The notes: generated by a model from the letters alone, not told the origin. A DNA stretch of 64,000 nt from Burkholderia sp. Ac-20365 (GCF_017104715.1 NZ_JAAGPI010000007.1:248001-312000); one strand, 5' to 3'. Shown: positions 9,814-18,490, numbered from the stretch's first letter. Numbers and translations are program-made.

Positions 9814-11475
9814 ATGATGCGCGGCCTCGTCGCGAAAGCACGTGAATGGCAGCGGCGCACGCTGCTGGCGTTCGCGTTGGCAGCGAGCGTGCCGATGCCA
9901 CCGTTTGGCGCGCACGCTGCACCGCCCACCGATGCCGGCGAGGCGATCTATCGCGACGGCATGGCAGGCGATGGCCGTCCTGTCGAAGCGACGCATCACG
10001 GCCAGTTGGCCATGCAAGGGCCGGCCGCGGCGTGTGTGAATTGCCACCGCCGCAGCGGTCTCGGCTCGAAGGAAGGCAACACGACGATTCCGCCCATCGC
10101 CGCGCAATATCTGTTTCGTCCGGCCACGCAGAGTGCGGATGAACTCACGGTGCCGTTCATCGACGGCATGCGCACCAGCCGGCAGCCTTATACAGAAGCC
10201 ACACTTGCGCGCGCAATTCGCGAAGGTATCGATTCCGAAGGCAAGCCGCTGGGTTTTCTGATGCCGCAATTCGCGCTCAGTGACACGGACATGCGGGCGT
10301 TGATCGAATATCTGAATACGCTCGACAGGCGCAGGGCACCGGGCGTGACGGACACCGTACTGCACTTCGCGACTATCATCACGCCGGACGCAGACCCGGT
10401 GAAACGGCGCGGCATGCTCGATGTGCTCGAACATTATTTTGCCGACAAGAATGCGGCGCCGCTCGGTGCGACGCCGGCACTGCGCTCGTCGCGCAAGATG
10501 ATGTTCATGGTCAACCGCCGATGGGAGTTGCACGTGTGGGAGTTGCACGGCGCGCCCGGCACGTGGCAGGCGCAGTTGCGTCAGCATCTCGCGCAGCAGC
10601 CGGTGTTCGCGGTCGTGTCGGGACTGGGTGGCCGGAACTGGGCGCCCGTTCACGACTTCTGCGAGCACGAGCAGGTGCCGTGTCTGTTTCCGAATGTCGA
10701 AGTGCCCGTCGAAAGCGAACACGATTTCTATTCGATGTATTTTTCGCGCGGCGTATTGCTCGAAGCAGAGCTGATCGCAAAGCGGATACGTGAACCCGCA
10801 AGCGCTGCGTCGGGGCGCTCTATCAGGACCGTGCTGCAACTCTACCGTGCCGGCGACAGTGGCGAAGCGGCCGCGCAAGCGCTTGCGGCGGATCTGCGCA
10901 AGCAGGGTATCGCTGTCGAAAACCGCGCGATGCCGCCGGACGCGCGCGTCGCGATGGCGCTTCACAATGCATCGCACGCGGGCGCACTGGTCTTGTGGCT
11001 CAGGCCGCCCGACATCGCCGCACTCGGCGATGCGCCGCCCGCATCGGTTCCTGTCTACGTGTCGGGCCTGATGGGCGGCCTGGATCGCGTGCCGCTGCCG
11101 TCACGCTGGCGCGACAGCGCCCGCGTGGCGTATCCCGTCGATCTGCCGCAAGGACGCCGCGTGCGGGTCGACTATGCGTTCGGCTGGTTCGCGATACGCC
11201 ATATCCCCGTCGTCGATGAACGCGTGCAGGCCGACACCTACCTAGCGTGCGGACTGCTGGCCGAAACGTTGAGCCATATGGTCGATGCATTTGTGCGCGA
11301 CTATCTCGTCGAACGCATCGACGACATGCTCGAGCATCGCATTCTCACCGGCTACTATCCGCGCCTGACGCTCGCGCCCGGTCAGCGCTTTGCATCGAAG
11401 GGCGGGTATATCGTGCGATTCGCGGAACCAGACCGCATGCGCGTCGTCGCGGACAGCGACTGGATCGTGCCGTAG
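9814..11475 (+). CDS. Exported c-type cytochrome fused to a periplasmic-binding-like domain
   Basis: A 553-residue protein two bases after the previous stop, so the last gene of the oxidase operon. A signal peptide (hydrophobic LLAFALAASVPMPPFGAHA) is followed by a single haem-attachment motif, CVNCH, with Cys74, Cys77 and His78. The mono-haem domain ends around residue 170 (MPQFALSDTDMRALIEYLNTL), with Met as possible sixth ligand. The remaining ~380 residues (for example FAVVSGLGGRNW and CEHEQVPCLFPN) look like a type-1 periplasmic-binding fold. An electron acceptor for the oxidase is the simplest role; Leptothrix mof operons also carry a haem protein (recalled knowledge). No Shine-Dalgarno is evident, which fits translational coupling. 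Confidence 0.78.
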   Translation: MMRGLVAKAREWQRRTLLAFALAASVPMPPFGAHAAPPTDAGEAIYRDGMAGDGRPVEATHHGQLAMQGPAAACVNCHRRSGLGSKEGNTTIPPIAAQYLFRPATQSADELTVPFIDGMRTSRQPYTEATLARAIREGIDSEGKPLGFLMPQFALSDTDMRALIEYLNTLDRRRAPGVTDTVLHFATIITPDADPVKRRGMLDVLEHYFADKNAAPLGATPALRSSRKMMFMVNRRWELHVWELHGAPGTWQAQLRQHLAQQPVFAVVSGLGGRNWAPVHDFCEHEQVPCLFPNVEVPVESEHDFYSMYFSRGVLLEAELIAKRIREPASAASGRSIRTVLQLYRAGDSGEAAAQALAADLRKQGIAVENRAMPPDARVAMALHNASHAGALVLWLRPPDIAALGDAPPASVPVYVSGLMGGLDRVPLPSRWRDSARVAYPVDLPQGRRVRVDYAFGWFAIRHIPVVDERVQADTYLACGLLAETLSHMVDAFVRDYLVERIDDMLEHRILTGYYPRLTLAPGQRFASKGGYIVRFAEPDRMRVVADSDWIVP

Positions 11476-11506
11476 ACGCACGCAGTCGTCGCAGCCGCTG
11501 TTGGGC

Positions 11507-12148
11507 CTAACTGCTCGCAGGCAGCAGCAGCCGATATTTCTCCAGCACCCGCGGCACATACGAGCGCGTTTCGGGAAAAGACGGAATGCGATAACCCGCC
11601 CGTATGACGGCATTCTCTCCCGCGTTATAGGCGGCCAGCGCGAGTTCCATATCGTCCTTGAACAGATCGAGCAGAAAGCGCAGATAGTGCGCACCGGCCA
11701 GCACGTTGTCGCGCGGATTGAACATGTCGCCGTCTGAGAATCTGCGCGCAGTGTCTGGCATCAACTGCATGAGGCCGAGCGCGCCCTTGTCGGACACCGC
11801 GAACGGGTTGTAGCGCGATTCGACTTCGATCACCGCGCGCAGGAGTTCGGGTTGAAGATGGAAAGTCGTGCTGGCTTCGGTGATCACGCCGTCGAACTGT
11901 GCTGTGTCGCCGGGCACGGAACGCGTGCTGCCGGCTTGCTTTGTTCGGGGCGCAGCCGCGGGCGCTGCGACGATCAACGACATGCCTGCCTTGCCCGGGG
12001 AATCGGTCAGTACGACTGCGCCCGACTTGTCGACCTTGCCGAAGATATCCGCGTGCGCTGACTGCATGCACGCAAAAAGCACAGCCCCGATTACGACGGA
12101 TGGCACGGTCGCCGATTGAACCGTTCGTATCGTTGCGTGCCCGCGCAT
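11507..12148 (-). CDS. Soluble lytic transglycosylase with SLT domain
   Basis: A 213-residue exported murein hydrolase convergent with the cytochrome gene (31 bp gap). The ATG at 12148 has GGAGA upstream; the longer reading from 12250 adds non-signal residues. A signal peptide ends at SAHA. A short DUF4124-like segment (DIFGKVDKSGAVVLTDSP) precedes the SLT domain, which has the catalytic Glu in IEVESRYNP, then GALGLMQLMPDTA and ALAAYNAGE, all signatures of family-1 lytic transglycosylases. Its place between exoprotein and secretion genes suggests it may open peptidoglycan for assembly of the secretion channel, but a general cell-wall role is equally possible. Confidence 0.88.
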   Translation of the reverse strand: MRGHATIRTVQSATVPSVVIGAVLFACMQSAHADIFGKVDKSGAVVLTDSPGKAGMSLIVAAPAAAPRTKQAGSTRSVPGDTAQFDGVITEASTTFHLQPELLRAVIEVESRYNPFAVSDKGALGLMQLMPDTARRFSDGDMFNPRDNVLAGAHYLRFLLDLFKDDMELALAAYNAGENAVIRAGYRIPSFPETRSYVPRVLEKYRLLLPASS

Positions 12149-12702
12149 GATGGATCTCCGCTGGTGCTCTGATTGTGGTGCGCAGTATGGAGCGGGGCAA
12201 TGGGGCGAGTTCCCCTTTTTCGGACACGCGAGCAGAGGGCTTTCACCCAATGTACAGAAACGTTACAGGTGCGTGCGTTACGGGAAATCGCGTTGTGCGC
12301 GCAGTAGCGGGCGGGTGGCCTGGCTGAAGGTAGAAGTAGAAAGTGTCTTGTTGCAAGCGAGTAAAACTATCCCGGTTACTGGCGATTCCGGGTGAAAAGT
12401 CACTTTGCACCAATTATTACCAACGCGTGTCACAGAAAGAAATCGATCAGAAATGAAACGTTTTTGCGGGCAAATTTTACCGATATCTGACTGTTTTCAA
12501 CTGGCCTGACGTCCGATCTGGCTGCCCGAGGATGGCAGGATCCTTGCTACTTCTTGCGCCAAAGCATGCTCAGCAACGGTATCGCCGTTCAACGTTAGCA
12601 TGACGAAATAATAACGTAATGTTCCAGAAAGTAACAATCGAAAGAAGAAGAATTTTGTGCTCGACATGGGCCACGCTGTCTTTCGGAACCGAGGAGCCGA
12701 CC
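12149..12702 (+). promoter_or_regulatory. Divergent regulatory region, AT-richer than surroundings
   Basis: No gene is supported in these 554 bases between the lytic transglycosylase and the first response regulator. The stretch from about 12390 to 12660 is noticeably richer in A and T than its neighbours. It contains an imperfect inverted repeat GTGAAAAGTCAC (12392-12403), a possible activator site, and the sigma-54 promoter listed separately. The mRNA leader of the response regulator would be about 145 nt. Confidence 0.6.
12533..12548 (+). promoter_or_regulatory. Sigma-54 (-24/-12) promoter
   Basis: TGGCAGG, four bases, then TTGCT gives the invariant GG (12534-12535) and GC (12546-12547) separated by exactly ten bases, as required by RpoN. 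It points at the response regulator starting at 12703. An enhancer-binding protein with a GAFTGA motif is encoded at 26971-28356. That this activator acts here is inference. Confidence 0.6.
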
Positions 12703-13494
12703 GTGAATATCAAACATCGAGTCATCATCGCTGAAGATCATGACCTGCTGCGCAGCGGGTTGCGATCGATGCTGTCGGCGCAGAGCGAGTATGAAGTGGT
12801 GGGCGAAGCGCGCGACGGAAAGGAGGCGTGTCAGGTCGCCATGTCCGTCGCGCCGGATCTGATCCTGATGGACCTGTCGATGCGCGGCATGAACGGCATC
12901 GACGCGACGGCTGCCATCAAGCGGCGTTCGCCGAACGTGCGCATCATTGCATTGACCGTGCATCAGAGCGAAGAGTACGTACGCGAGGCATTGCGCGCGG
13001 GCGTGGACGGCTACGTGCTAAAGGACGTGTCGTTCGATGAACTGCTATTCGCGATGCGCACAGTCATGCAAGGCAAGAAGCACTTGAGCGCCGACGTGTA
13101 CGGGTTCATGGTCGATTCGTTCGTAACGGGCCGCGAGATCGCTGCGCCGAAGAAAGCATGGGATCTGTTGACTGCCCGCGAGCGCAGTGTGTTGAAGCTG
13201 ATTGCGGAAGGGCGCACGAACAGGCAGGTGGGTCAGTATCTGAATCTCAGCCCGAAGACGATCGAGAAGTATCGCGCGAGCGTGATGCACAAACTCGAGA
13301 TCGAAAACGTCACGGGCCTGGTGCTCGCGGCGATCAGCATGGGCTTGCTGACGTCGCTCGCGTCGAAGTGCGCAGAACAGGAATCGGACGATGACAAATT
13401 GTGCGTCGGCCTCGATAACACACAAGCCATGCACGATTCCGATGCTGCACAGAGCGGCGCGCAATCGCGCCTGAGCGGCACCGAGGCGGGCTAG
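12703..13494 (+). CDS. NarL/LuxR-type response regulator 1
   Basis: A GTG start six bases after GAGGAG; the longer reading from an ATG at 12619 puts poorly conserved residues before the receiver domain. The receiver has an acidic pocket (AED), phospho-acceptor Asp57 in LILMDLSM, Thr in IALTV and Lys in YVLKD. The C-terminal LuxR helix-turn-helix has LTARERSVLKLIAEG and LSPKTIEKYRASVMHKL. A polar tail of about 45 residues follows. It is a paralogue of the regulator at 15940. The stop codon overlaps the stop of the convergent kinase in a shared CTAG. Probably part of the control of the oxidase and secretion operons. Confidence 0.9.
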   Translation: MNIKHRVIIAEDHDLLRSGLRSMLSAQSEYEVVGEARDGKEACQVAMSVAPDLILMDLSMRGMNGIDATAAIKRRSPNVRIIALTVHQSEEYVREALRAGVDGYVLKDVSFDELLFAMRTVMQGKKHLSADVYGFMVDSFVTGREIAAPKKAWDLLTARERSVLKLIAEGRTNRQVGQYLNLSPKTIEKYRASVMHKLEIENVTGLVLAAISMGLLTSLASKCAEQESDDDKLCVGLDNTQAMHDSDAAQSGAQSRLSGTEAG

Positions 13495-14642
13495 CCGCAC
13501 GAGCGTGAGTGCCACAGACGCCAGCGCGCGGTGATCTCCGTGCCGCCGTCATTGCCTGCGTGTACCGCGAACGCGCCGCCTTGCGCCTCGACGCGATGCT
13601 GCATGCCGATCAATCCCAACCCGTTCGAGCGGGCATCGTTTGAACGAAGCGGGTGATTGTCGAAGCCACTGCCGTTGTCGCGGATCGACAGCAGCAGATG
13701 TGAGACGTCGCGCTGCAATTCGACGTGCACTTCCGACGCGTCCGCATGCTTGACGATGTTGTTGAGCGCTTCCTGGACGACGCGAAAGATATCGGCTTTC
13801 AGATGATCGGGAATCTCGCCGTCTTCCACGCCGCATGCAAAGGCGACACGCAAGGTCTCGACGCTTTGCTCGACACGCCGGCACAGCGTGCTCAATGCGG
13901 CGGGCAATCCGAGGCGCTCCAGTGCGAGCGGGCGTAGCTCGCCGCATATCTGCCGCATTTCGCCGATGGTGTCGCGGATCTGCAGGACAGTCGCGTCGAG
14001 CAGTTGCGTCGCATCGTCTGTTTGTCCTGAGCGCAAGCGCATGCGCGCGTCTTCCACCATCAGCTTGATCAGCGTCAGTGCCTGGCCCATGCCGTCGTGC
14101 AGTTCTGCGGCGAGGCGCTGTCGTTCGCGCTGCTGGCCCATGTTCAGCCAGTTCGTGAAAGTGTGGGTGTCGTCGCCGCGTGGACTGGCCGTATGCGACG
14201 AAGGCAGCGGCTCGACGAACATCATCAGATGCAGCGGTGCATCTGCGGTGCCGGATGCAATGTTCTGCCGATACAGATTCAGCGGCATCCGGTGTCCCGT
14301 CCTGCTGACGAGTGTCACGTCGAATGAACGGAACGCTTCAGCGGCATCGCGCTGCAACTGCTTCTCAACCTCCGCGCGATCGTCGTCATGCGCGAAGTCG
14401 GCGAGCGGCTTGCCCGCAAGCTCACTGCTCGCGTAGCCGAACAGCACGGCCGCGCTGCGGTTCACGCTGATGATCGTGCCCGTATGCGTTGTCACGGCCA
14501 GAGCGGCGCCGCGTGCGTCGCTGACATGCGCGGCATGTGTGGCATGAGGCTGCGCGCGACGCACGGCGTTGCCCAGCTTGCGCATCGCGTCGATCAGATC
14601 GCGCAGCCTAACGGGCGGTTCTGGCGGCGTCATGGCATGCAT
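13491..14642 (-). CDS. Cytoplasmic PAS sensor histidine kinase, NarX/DegS class
   Basis: A 383-residue kinase starting at ATG 14642, with GGAG upstream. No transmembrane segment is seen, so it senses an internal signal. An N-terminal PAS domain (ISVNRSAAVLFGYASSELAG, then a PAC-like end) leads to HisKA_3 with the phospho-accepting His182 in ELHDGMGQ, then a HATPase_c domain (VVQEALNNIVKHA as N box, DNGSGF as G1, NGLGLIGM as G2). It is convergent with regulator 1 and is the only kinase near the two NarL-type regulators, so it may serve both. PAS domains of this kind often bind haem, flavin or small ligands; the ligand here is unknown. Confidence 0.9.
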   Translation of the reverse strand: MHAMTPPEPPVRLRDLIDAMRKLGNAVRRAQPHATHAAHVSDARGAALAVTTHTGTIISVNRSAAVLFGYASSELAGKPLADFAHDDDRAEVEKQLQRDAAEAFRSFDVTLVSRTGHRMPLNLYRQNIASGTADAPLHLMMFVEPLPSSHTASPRGDDTHTFTNWLNMGQQRERQRLAAELHDGMGQALTLIKLMVEDARMRLRSGQTDDATQLLDATVLQIRDTIGEMRQICGELRPLALERLGLPAALSTLCRRVEQSVETLRVAFACGVEDGEIPDHLKADIFRVVQEALNNIVKHADASEVHVELQRDVSHLLLSIRDNGSGFDNHPLRSNDARSNGLGLIGMQHRVEAQGGAFAVHAGNDGGTEITARWRLWHSRSCG

Positions 14643-14918
14643 CGGTGCTCCTGCTGGTAGACCCGAAAAACTCTCAAGCCGCTGGACGATTGTAGGCCGT
14701 GAGTTGCACGCGCCGCAACGGGGCACGTACTGCGATCGGCACGGGGAATATCAGGCCGTGCGCAGCGGAGCAACCCTCAGGTGGACGTTCCCTACCTTGC
14801 TTTGGGGAGCTTCATCCAATGACGCTCTCGACCCGATTGACGAGACTGGGACGAGCAAGGGGGAATTGCGTGCCGGCCCCTGGTTCGCAGCCCGTTGCGT
14901 CATGGAGAGGAGGTTGCG
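14643..14918. promoter_or_regulatory. Divergent promoter region between kinase and SCO genes
   Basis: 276 bases without a supported gene. An 11-base element CCCTACCTTGC (14790-14800) resembles CCCTACTTAGC (16679-16689) upstream of gspG, matching at 9 of 11 positions by eye. It may be a binding site for the NarL-type regulators, but two sites are weak evidence. Confidence 0.35.
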
Positions 14919-15917
14919 ATGGACACCCACAAGCGCGTACTCAGTGCGCTCATTCTGACGGGCGCGGGACTCGCGGCGCAAGCCGCGTTCTGCGCCGATG
15001 CGCAACAGCCGCCCGCAGCCGATGCGGAGATGGCGGCGCATCATCAGGATGCGTCGATGAAGATGGACGAAGCCAGCGGCGACGATGCCATCGCGAATGC
15101 CGTTGCAAACGAAAACGACAACCCGGCGAACGATCCCGCGCTGGCTGGCATGTCCGCCAAACAGCGCGTCATGAAGCAGGCAGCGGCCAGCGCGGCGTCG
15201 AAAGAGAAGGCAACCCAGGCGGCCGCGACGGACGAAGCGCATGCAATGCCCGCCGGCATGCCGATGCCCGCTGCGCACGAGTCCAATGACGCCGACGACG
15301 CAAACCATGCGAAAGCGCCCGCAACCGCCACGCCGACACAGGACGAGTCGAAAGACGAGCAGCACTCGATGTCCGGCGAGACCGACATGCACGCGCATCA
15401 TCACGATATGGCGATGGGCACGACGCGCACCACAGCCGACTACGCGCTGCCGCCCGTCACGCTCGTGCGCGACGACGGCAAGTCCGTGTCGCTGACCGAT
15501 GAACTGAACGATGGCCGCCCCGTCGTGCTGACGTTCATCTACACGTCCTGCACGACGATCTGCCCGATGGTCAGCGAGACTTTCGAGCAGTTGCAGGAGC
15601 AACTGGGCAGCGAGCGCGACAAGGTGCATCTGGTGTCGATCTCGATCGACCCTGAAGAAGACACGCCTGCACGCCTCAAATCGTATGCGGCGCGCTTCGA
15701 CGCCGGCCCCGAATGGCAGTACTACACGGGCACCGTGGACGCGAGCGTGGCGGCCCAGCGCGCGTTCAACGTCTATCGCGGCGACAAGATGAACCACACG
15801 GCCGTCGCGTTTTTGCGGGCTGCACCCGGCAAGCCATGGCTGCGCCTGGACGGACTTGCGACACCCGACGAACTGTTGAGCGCCTATCACGAGATCGTCG
15901 ACAGCAACGGATCGTGA
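14919..15917 (+). CDS. SCO1/SenC copper-chaperone family protein with His/Met-rich region
   Basis: A 332-residue protein from ATG 14919 after a strong GAGAGGAGG site. A signal peptide (residues 1-25, ending AAFCADA) is followed by about 140 low-complexity residues rich in Ala, Asp, Met and His (MPAGMPMP, HAHHHDMAMG), likely flexible and metal-binding. The thioredoxin-like SCO domain has CxxxC with Cys211 and Cys215 (TSCTTICPM), SIDPEEDTP, and the conserved copper-ligand His293 in KMNHTAVAF. SCO proteins deliver Cu(I) or manage thiols in the periplasm. There is no cytochrome oxidase gene nearby, so metallation of the multicopper oxidase upstream is the natural suggestion. The long metal-rich insert is unusual for the family. 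Confidence 0.9.
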   Translation: MDTHKRVLSALILTGAGLAAQAAFCADAQQPPAADAEMAAHHQDASMKMDEASGDDAIANAVANENDNPANDPALAGMSAKQRVMKQAAASAASKEKATQAAATDEAHAMPAGMPMPAAHESNDADDANHAKAPATATPTQDESKDEQHSMSGETDMHAHHHDMAMGTTRTTADYALPPVTLVRDDGKSVSLTDELNDGRPVVLTFIYTSCTTICPMVSETFEQLQEQLGSERDKVHLVSISIDPEEDTPARLKSYAARFDAGPEWQYYTGTVDASVAAQRAFNVYRGDKMNHTAVAFLRAAPGKPWLRLDGLATPDELLSAYHEIVDSNGS

Positions 15918-15939
15918 CGCGCCGCGCGGAGGTGGCAAA

Positions 15940-16632
15940 GTGGAGAAGATCCACCGGGTATTGATCGCCGAGGACCAGCCGCTGCTGCGCGGCGGCCTGT
16001 GTTCGATGGTCCGCCGGTTGCAGCAATACAGCGTAGCGGGCGAGGCGAGCGACGGCGTCGAGGCGTGCAATCTCGCCGCGGCGCTGCTGCCCGATCTGAT
16101 CCTCATGGATCTGTCGATGCCCGGCAAGAGCGGCGTCGAAGCGATCGCGCAGATCAAGCGGCAAACGCCGCACATACGCATCATCGCGTTGACCATTCAC
16201 GCGAGCGACATGCATATGCGCGAGGCGCTGGCGGCGGGTGTCGACGGTTACGTGCTGAAGGACGCATCTTTCGACGAACTCGTCGAGGCGATGCGCCTCG
16301 TCATGCTGGGCCGCCGCAACGCGACGCTCGATGAATACGGCGCGCGGCACGGCGAGCCGCGCGGCCTTGCATCGAACACGCAGCATGCGCAGACATGGAG
16401 CGCGCTCACGGGCCGCGAACGCTCGGTTCTGCGGCTCGTCGCGGAGGGCTGCACCAATCGCGAAGTCGGCGAGCAGCTGCGCCTGAGTCCGAAAACCATC
16501 GAAAAGCATCGCGCCAGCCTGATGCGCAAGCTCGGTGTGTCGAACGCCACGGGGCTCGTGCGCATCGCGCTCGATCTTGGCGTGCTCGCGCTGCCCGACG
16601 ACGCGTCCAATGGGTTGAACTACTTCGTTTAG
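15940..16632 (+). CDS. NarL/LuxR-type response regulator 2
   Basis: A 230-residue protein from a GTG start preceded by GGAGGT. The receiver carries AED, Asp57 in LILMDLSMPG, IALTI and YVLKDASFDEL. The LuxR-type DNA-binding domain has LTGRERSVLRLVAEG and LSPKTIEKHRASLMRKL. It is closely related to regulator 1 and probably arose by duplication. It lies 22 bp after the SCO gene and immediately before the secretion operon, suggesting direct control of that operon. It has no adjacent kinase of its own. Confidence 0.9.
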   Translation: MEKIHRVLIAEDQPLLRGGLCSMVRRLQQYSVAGEASDGVEACNLAAALLPDLILMDLSMPGKSGVEAIAQIKRQTPHIRIIALTIHASDMHMREALAAGVDGYVLKDASFDELVEAMRLVMLGRRNATLDEYGARHGEPRGLASNTQHAQTWSALTGRERSVLRLVAEGCTNREVGEQLRLSPKTIEKHRASLMRKLGVSNATGLVRIALDLGVLALPDDASNGLNYFV

Positions 16633-16767
16633 ACCGTCGAAAACTGGAGGGGCTTTACCCATCCGTTTGCACGGGTCTCCCTACTTAGCGTCCCTGCGGA
16701 CCTGAACAAGAATGCACTCAGGCGCAGAGGCGTCAATGCAGCGCGAAGCCACAGGGAGGACAGCAAC

Positions 16768-17244
16768 GTGAGCGACGTGAGCGAAAGCGGGTGCAAGCCC
16801 GCATCCGTCGAACCGGTCGACGCGCGTGGACCGCGGGTCGCGCGCGAAAGTGGCTTTACGCTGCTCGAACTGTTGGTCGTGATGGTCATTATCGGATTGC
16901 TGGCGGGTCTCGTTGCACCACGTTATTTCGAGCAGATCGGCAAGTCGAACACGAAGATTGCGCGCGCGCAGATCGAATCGCTCGGCAAGGCGCTCGACCA
17001 GTACCGGCTCGATGTGGGCGCTTATCCGTCGACGGAAGAAGGCTTGCAGGCGCTGATGTCGAAGCCGCAAGACGCGCCGCACTGGAGCGGTCCCTATCTG
17101 CAGAAAGCCGTGCCGCCCGACCCTTGGGACCGTCCGTATCAATACCGTGCGCCTGGCGAGCATGGCGACTACGACCTGTATTCGTACGGCAAGGACGGTC
17201 AGCCGGGCGGCGCGGGCGAGAACTCGGACGTGAATTCCTGGTGA
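16768..17244 (+). CDS. gspG: Type II secretion major pseudopilin GspG (XcmT1-like)
   Basis: A 158-residue prepilin from a GTG start after GGGAGGA. A long basic leader is followed by the prepilin peptidase site Gly29|Phe30 (SGFTLLE) with Glu34 at +5 and a hydrophobic helix VVMVIIGLLAGLVAPRYF. The globular part has the family features ALDQYRLDVGAYPSTEEGL and a C-terminal GKDGQPGG...NSW calcium-site-like end. It is the first gene of the secretion operon. No prepilin peptidase lies in the window, so processing must rely on a PilD/GspO elsewhere. Confidence 0.93.
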   Translation: MSDVSESGCKPASVEPVDARGPRVARESGFTLLELLVVMVIIGLLAGLVAPRYFEQIGKSNTKIARAQIESLGKALDQYRLDVGAYPSTEEGLQALMSKPQDAPHWSGPYLQKAVPPDPWDRPYQYRAPGEHGDYDLYSYGKDGQPGGAGENSDVNSW

Positions 17245-17287
17245 GCGCCGGGCGGGACGCGGGATGGGAGATGTGAGGAGAGGCGAC

Positions 17288-18490
17288 GTGAAGTACGTGC
17301 TGCGGGTCTTCGACATGAACGGTGCGGTACAGACGGTGCGCGTCGAGAGCGATTCGACCACCGCGGCAGCCGCGATCGCTCGCGCGCGAGGGCTGCGCGT
17401 CGTGTCGGTGCGCGGCGAACGCGTCAGCGTGCAATGGCGGCTGCGGGCAGCGGCGCCTGCGCGCGGCAAGCTGAATGTCGAACTCTTTGCGCGCGAACTC
17501 GCGGCGCTCCTTGCGGCAGGCGTCGGTGTCGTCGATGCATTGCGCACGCTGGCGAGCAACGAGCGTCGCGACGCATCGGCTGCTGTCTATCGCGAACTGT
17601 TGCGGCGACTCGAAGAAGGCCAGTCGTTGTCTGCCGCGCTCGAACAGGCGAATAGCGTATTTCCCGCCGTGCTGGTTGCCTGCGTGAAAGCGAGCGAACA
17701 GACGGGCGGTCTCGCGGACAGCCTCACGCGGTATTCGCGCAACAGCGCGATGCTGCATGAGCTGCGCGGCCGTGTGGTGTCGGCAGCGATCTATCCGACG
17801 GTCCTGCTGGTGGTTGGCGCGGTAGTCGTGCTCTTTCTGTTGGGCTTCGTCGTCCCGCGCTTCGCGACGCTGCTCGAACATAGCGGGCGCGAACTACCGC
17901 TTCTTTCTCAACTGCTGATCGCGTGGGGCAGCATGGTTCACGCGCATGGCGAGGAGCTGTCGATCGGAGCCGGGACGCTCGCGATTGCCGCTGCCGTGAT
18001 GTTGCGCCGTCCGGCCGCGCGCGACTGGATCGCCGACCGCATGCTCGCATTGCCCGGCATCGGCCAGTACTTTCGCGTGTTCCGTCAGTCGCAGTTCTTT
18101 CGCACCACCGCGATGCTGGTCGACGGCGGCATTCCCGCTGTGCGTGCATTCGATCTTGCGAAGGGCCTCGTCAGCCGCTCCGATCAGGCGTCGCTTGCCC
18201 GCGCGCTCGAACAGGTGCGCAACGGCGCGAAGATTTCAGACGCGTTCCAGCAGGCCTCGCTCGCCGATGCGATCACCTACCGGCTGCTGACGGTAGCGGA
18301 GAAAACGGGCGGACTCGGCCCGGTGCTCGACCGGATCGCGGCATTTCAGGAAGCACAGGTTGCGCGGGCCATCGATCTGATTTCGCGGCTGATCGAACCC
18401 GCGATGATGATTTTCATCGGCGTCGTGATCGGCGGCATCGTCGTGCTGATGTATATGCCGATCTTCGAAATCGCGTCGAGCATCCAGTAG
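17288..18490 (+). CDS. gspF: Type II secretion inner-membrane platform protein GspF (XcmS-like)
   Basis: A 400-residue protein; GTG 17288 follows GAGGAGAGG and gives the usual GspF N-terminus (KYVLRVFDMNG). Two T2SSF domains are visible, each with the ELAALLAAGVGVVDAL / MLVDGGIPAVRAF pattern, and three hydrophobic segments (about ATYPTVLLVVGAVVVLFLLG, the central LAIAAAVML and the C-terminal MIFIGVVIGGIVVLMYMPIF). It forms the membrane platform that couples the GspE ATPase to pseudopilus growth. It lies between gspG and gspE, an order seen in Xcm-like rather than classical gsp operons. Confidence 0.92.
   Translation: MKYVLRVFDMNGAVQTVRVESDSTTAAAAIARARGLRVVSVRGERVSVQWRLRAAAPARGKLNVELFARELAALLAAGVGVVDALRTLASNERRDASAAVYRELLRRLEEGQSLSAALEQANSVFPAVLVACVKASEQTGGLADSLTRYSRNSAMLHELRGRVVSAAIYPTVLLVVGAVVVLFLLGFVVPRFATLLEHSGRELPLLSQLLIAWGSMVHAHGEELSIGAGTLAIAAAVMLRRPAARDWIADRMLALPGIGQYFRVFRQSQFFRTTAMLVDGGIPAVRAFDLAKGLVSRSDQASLARALEQVRNGAKISDAFQQASLADAITYRLLTVAEKTGGLGPVLDRIAAFQEAQVARAIDLISRLIEPAMMIFIGVVIGGIVVLMYMPIFEIASSIQ

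Noticed and set aside
12619..12702. Upstream ATG as the start of regulator 1
   Set aside because: The extra 28 residues are not receiver-like, and the GTG at 12703 has a near-perfect GAGGAG.
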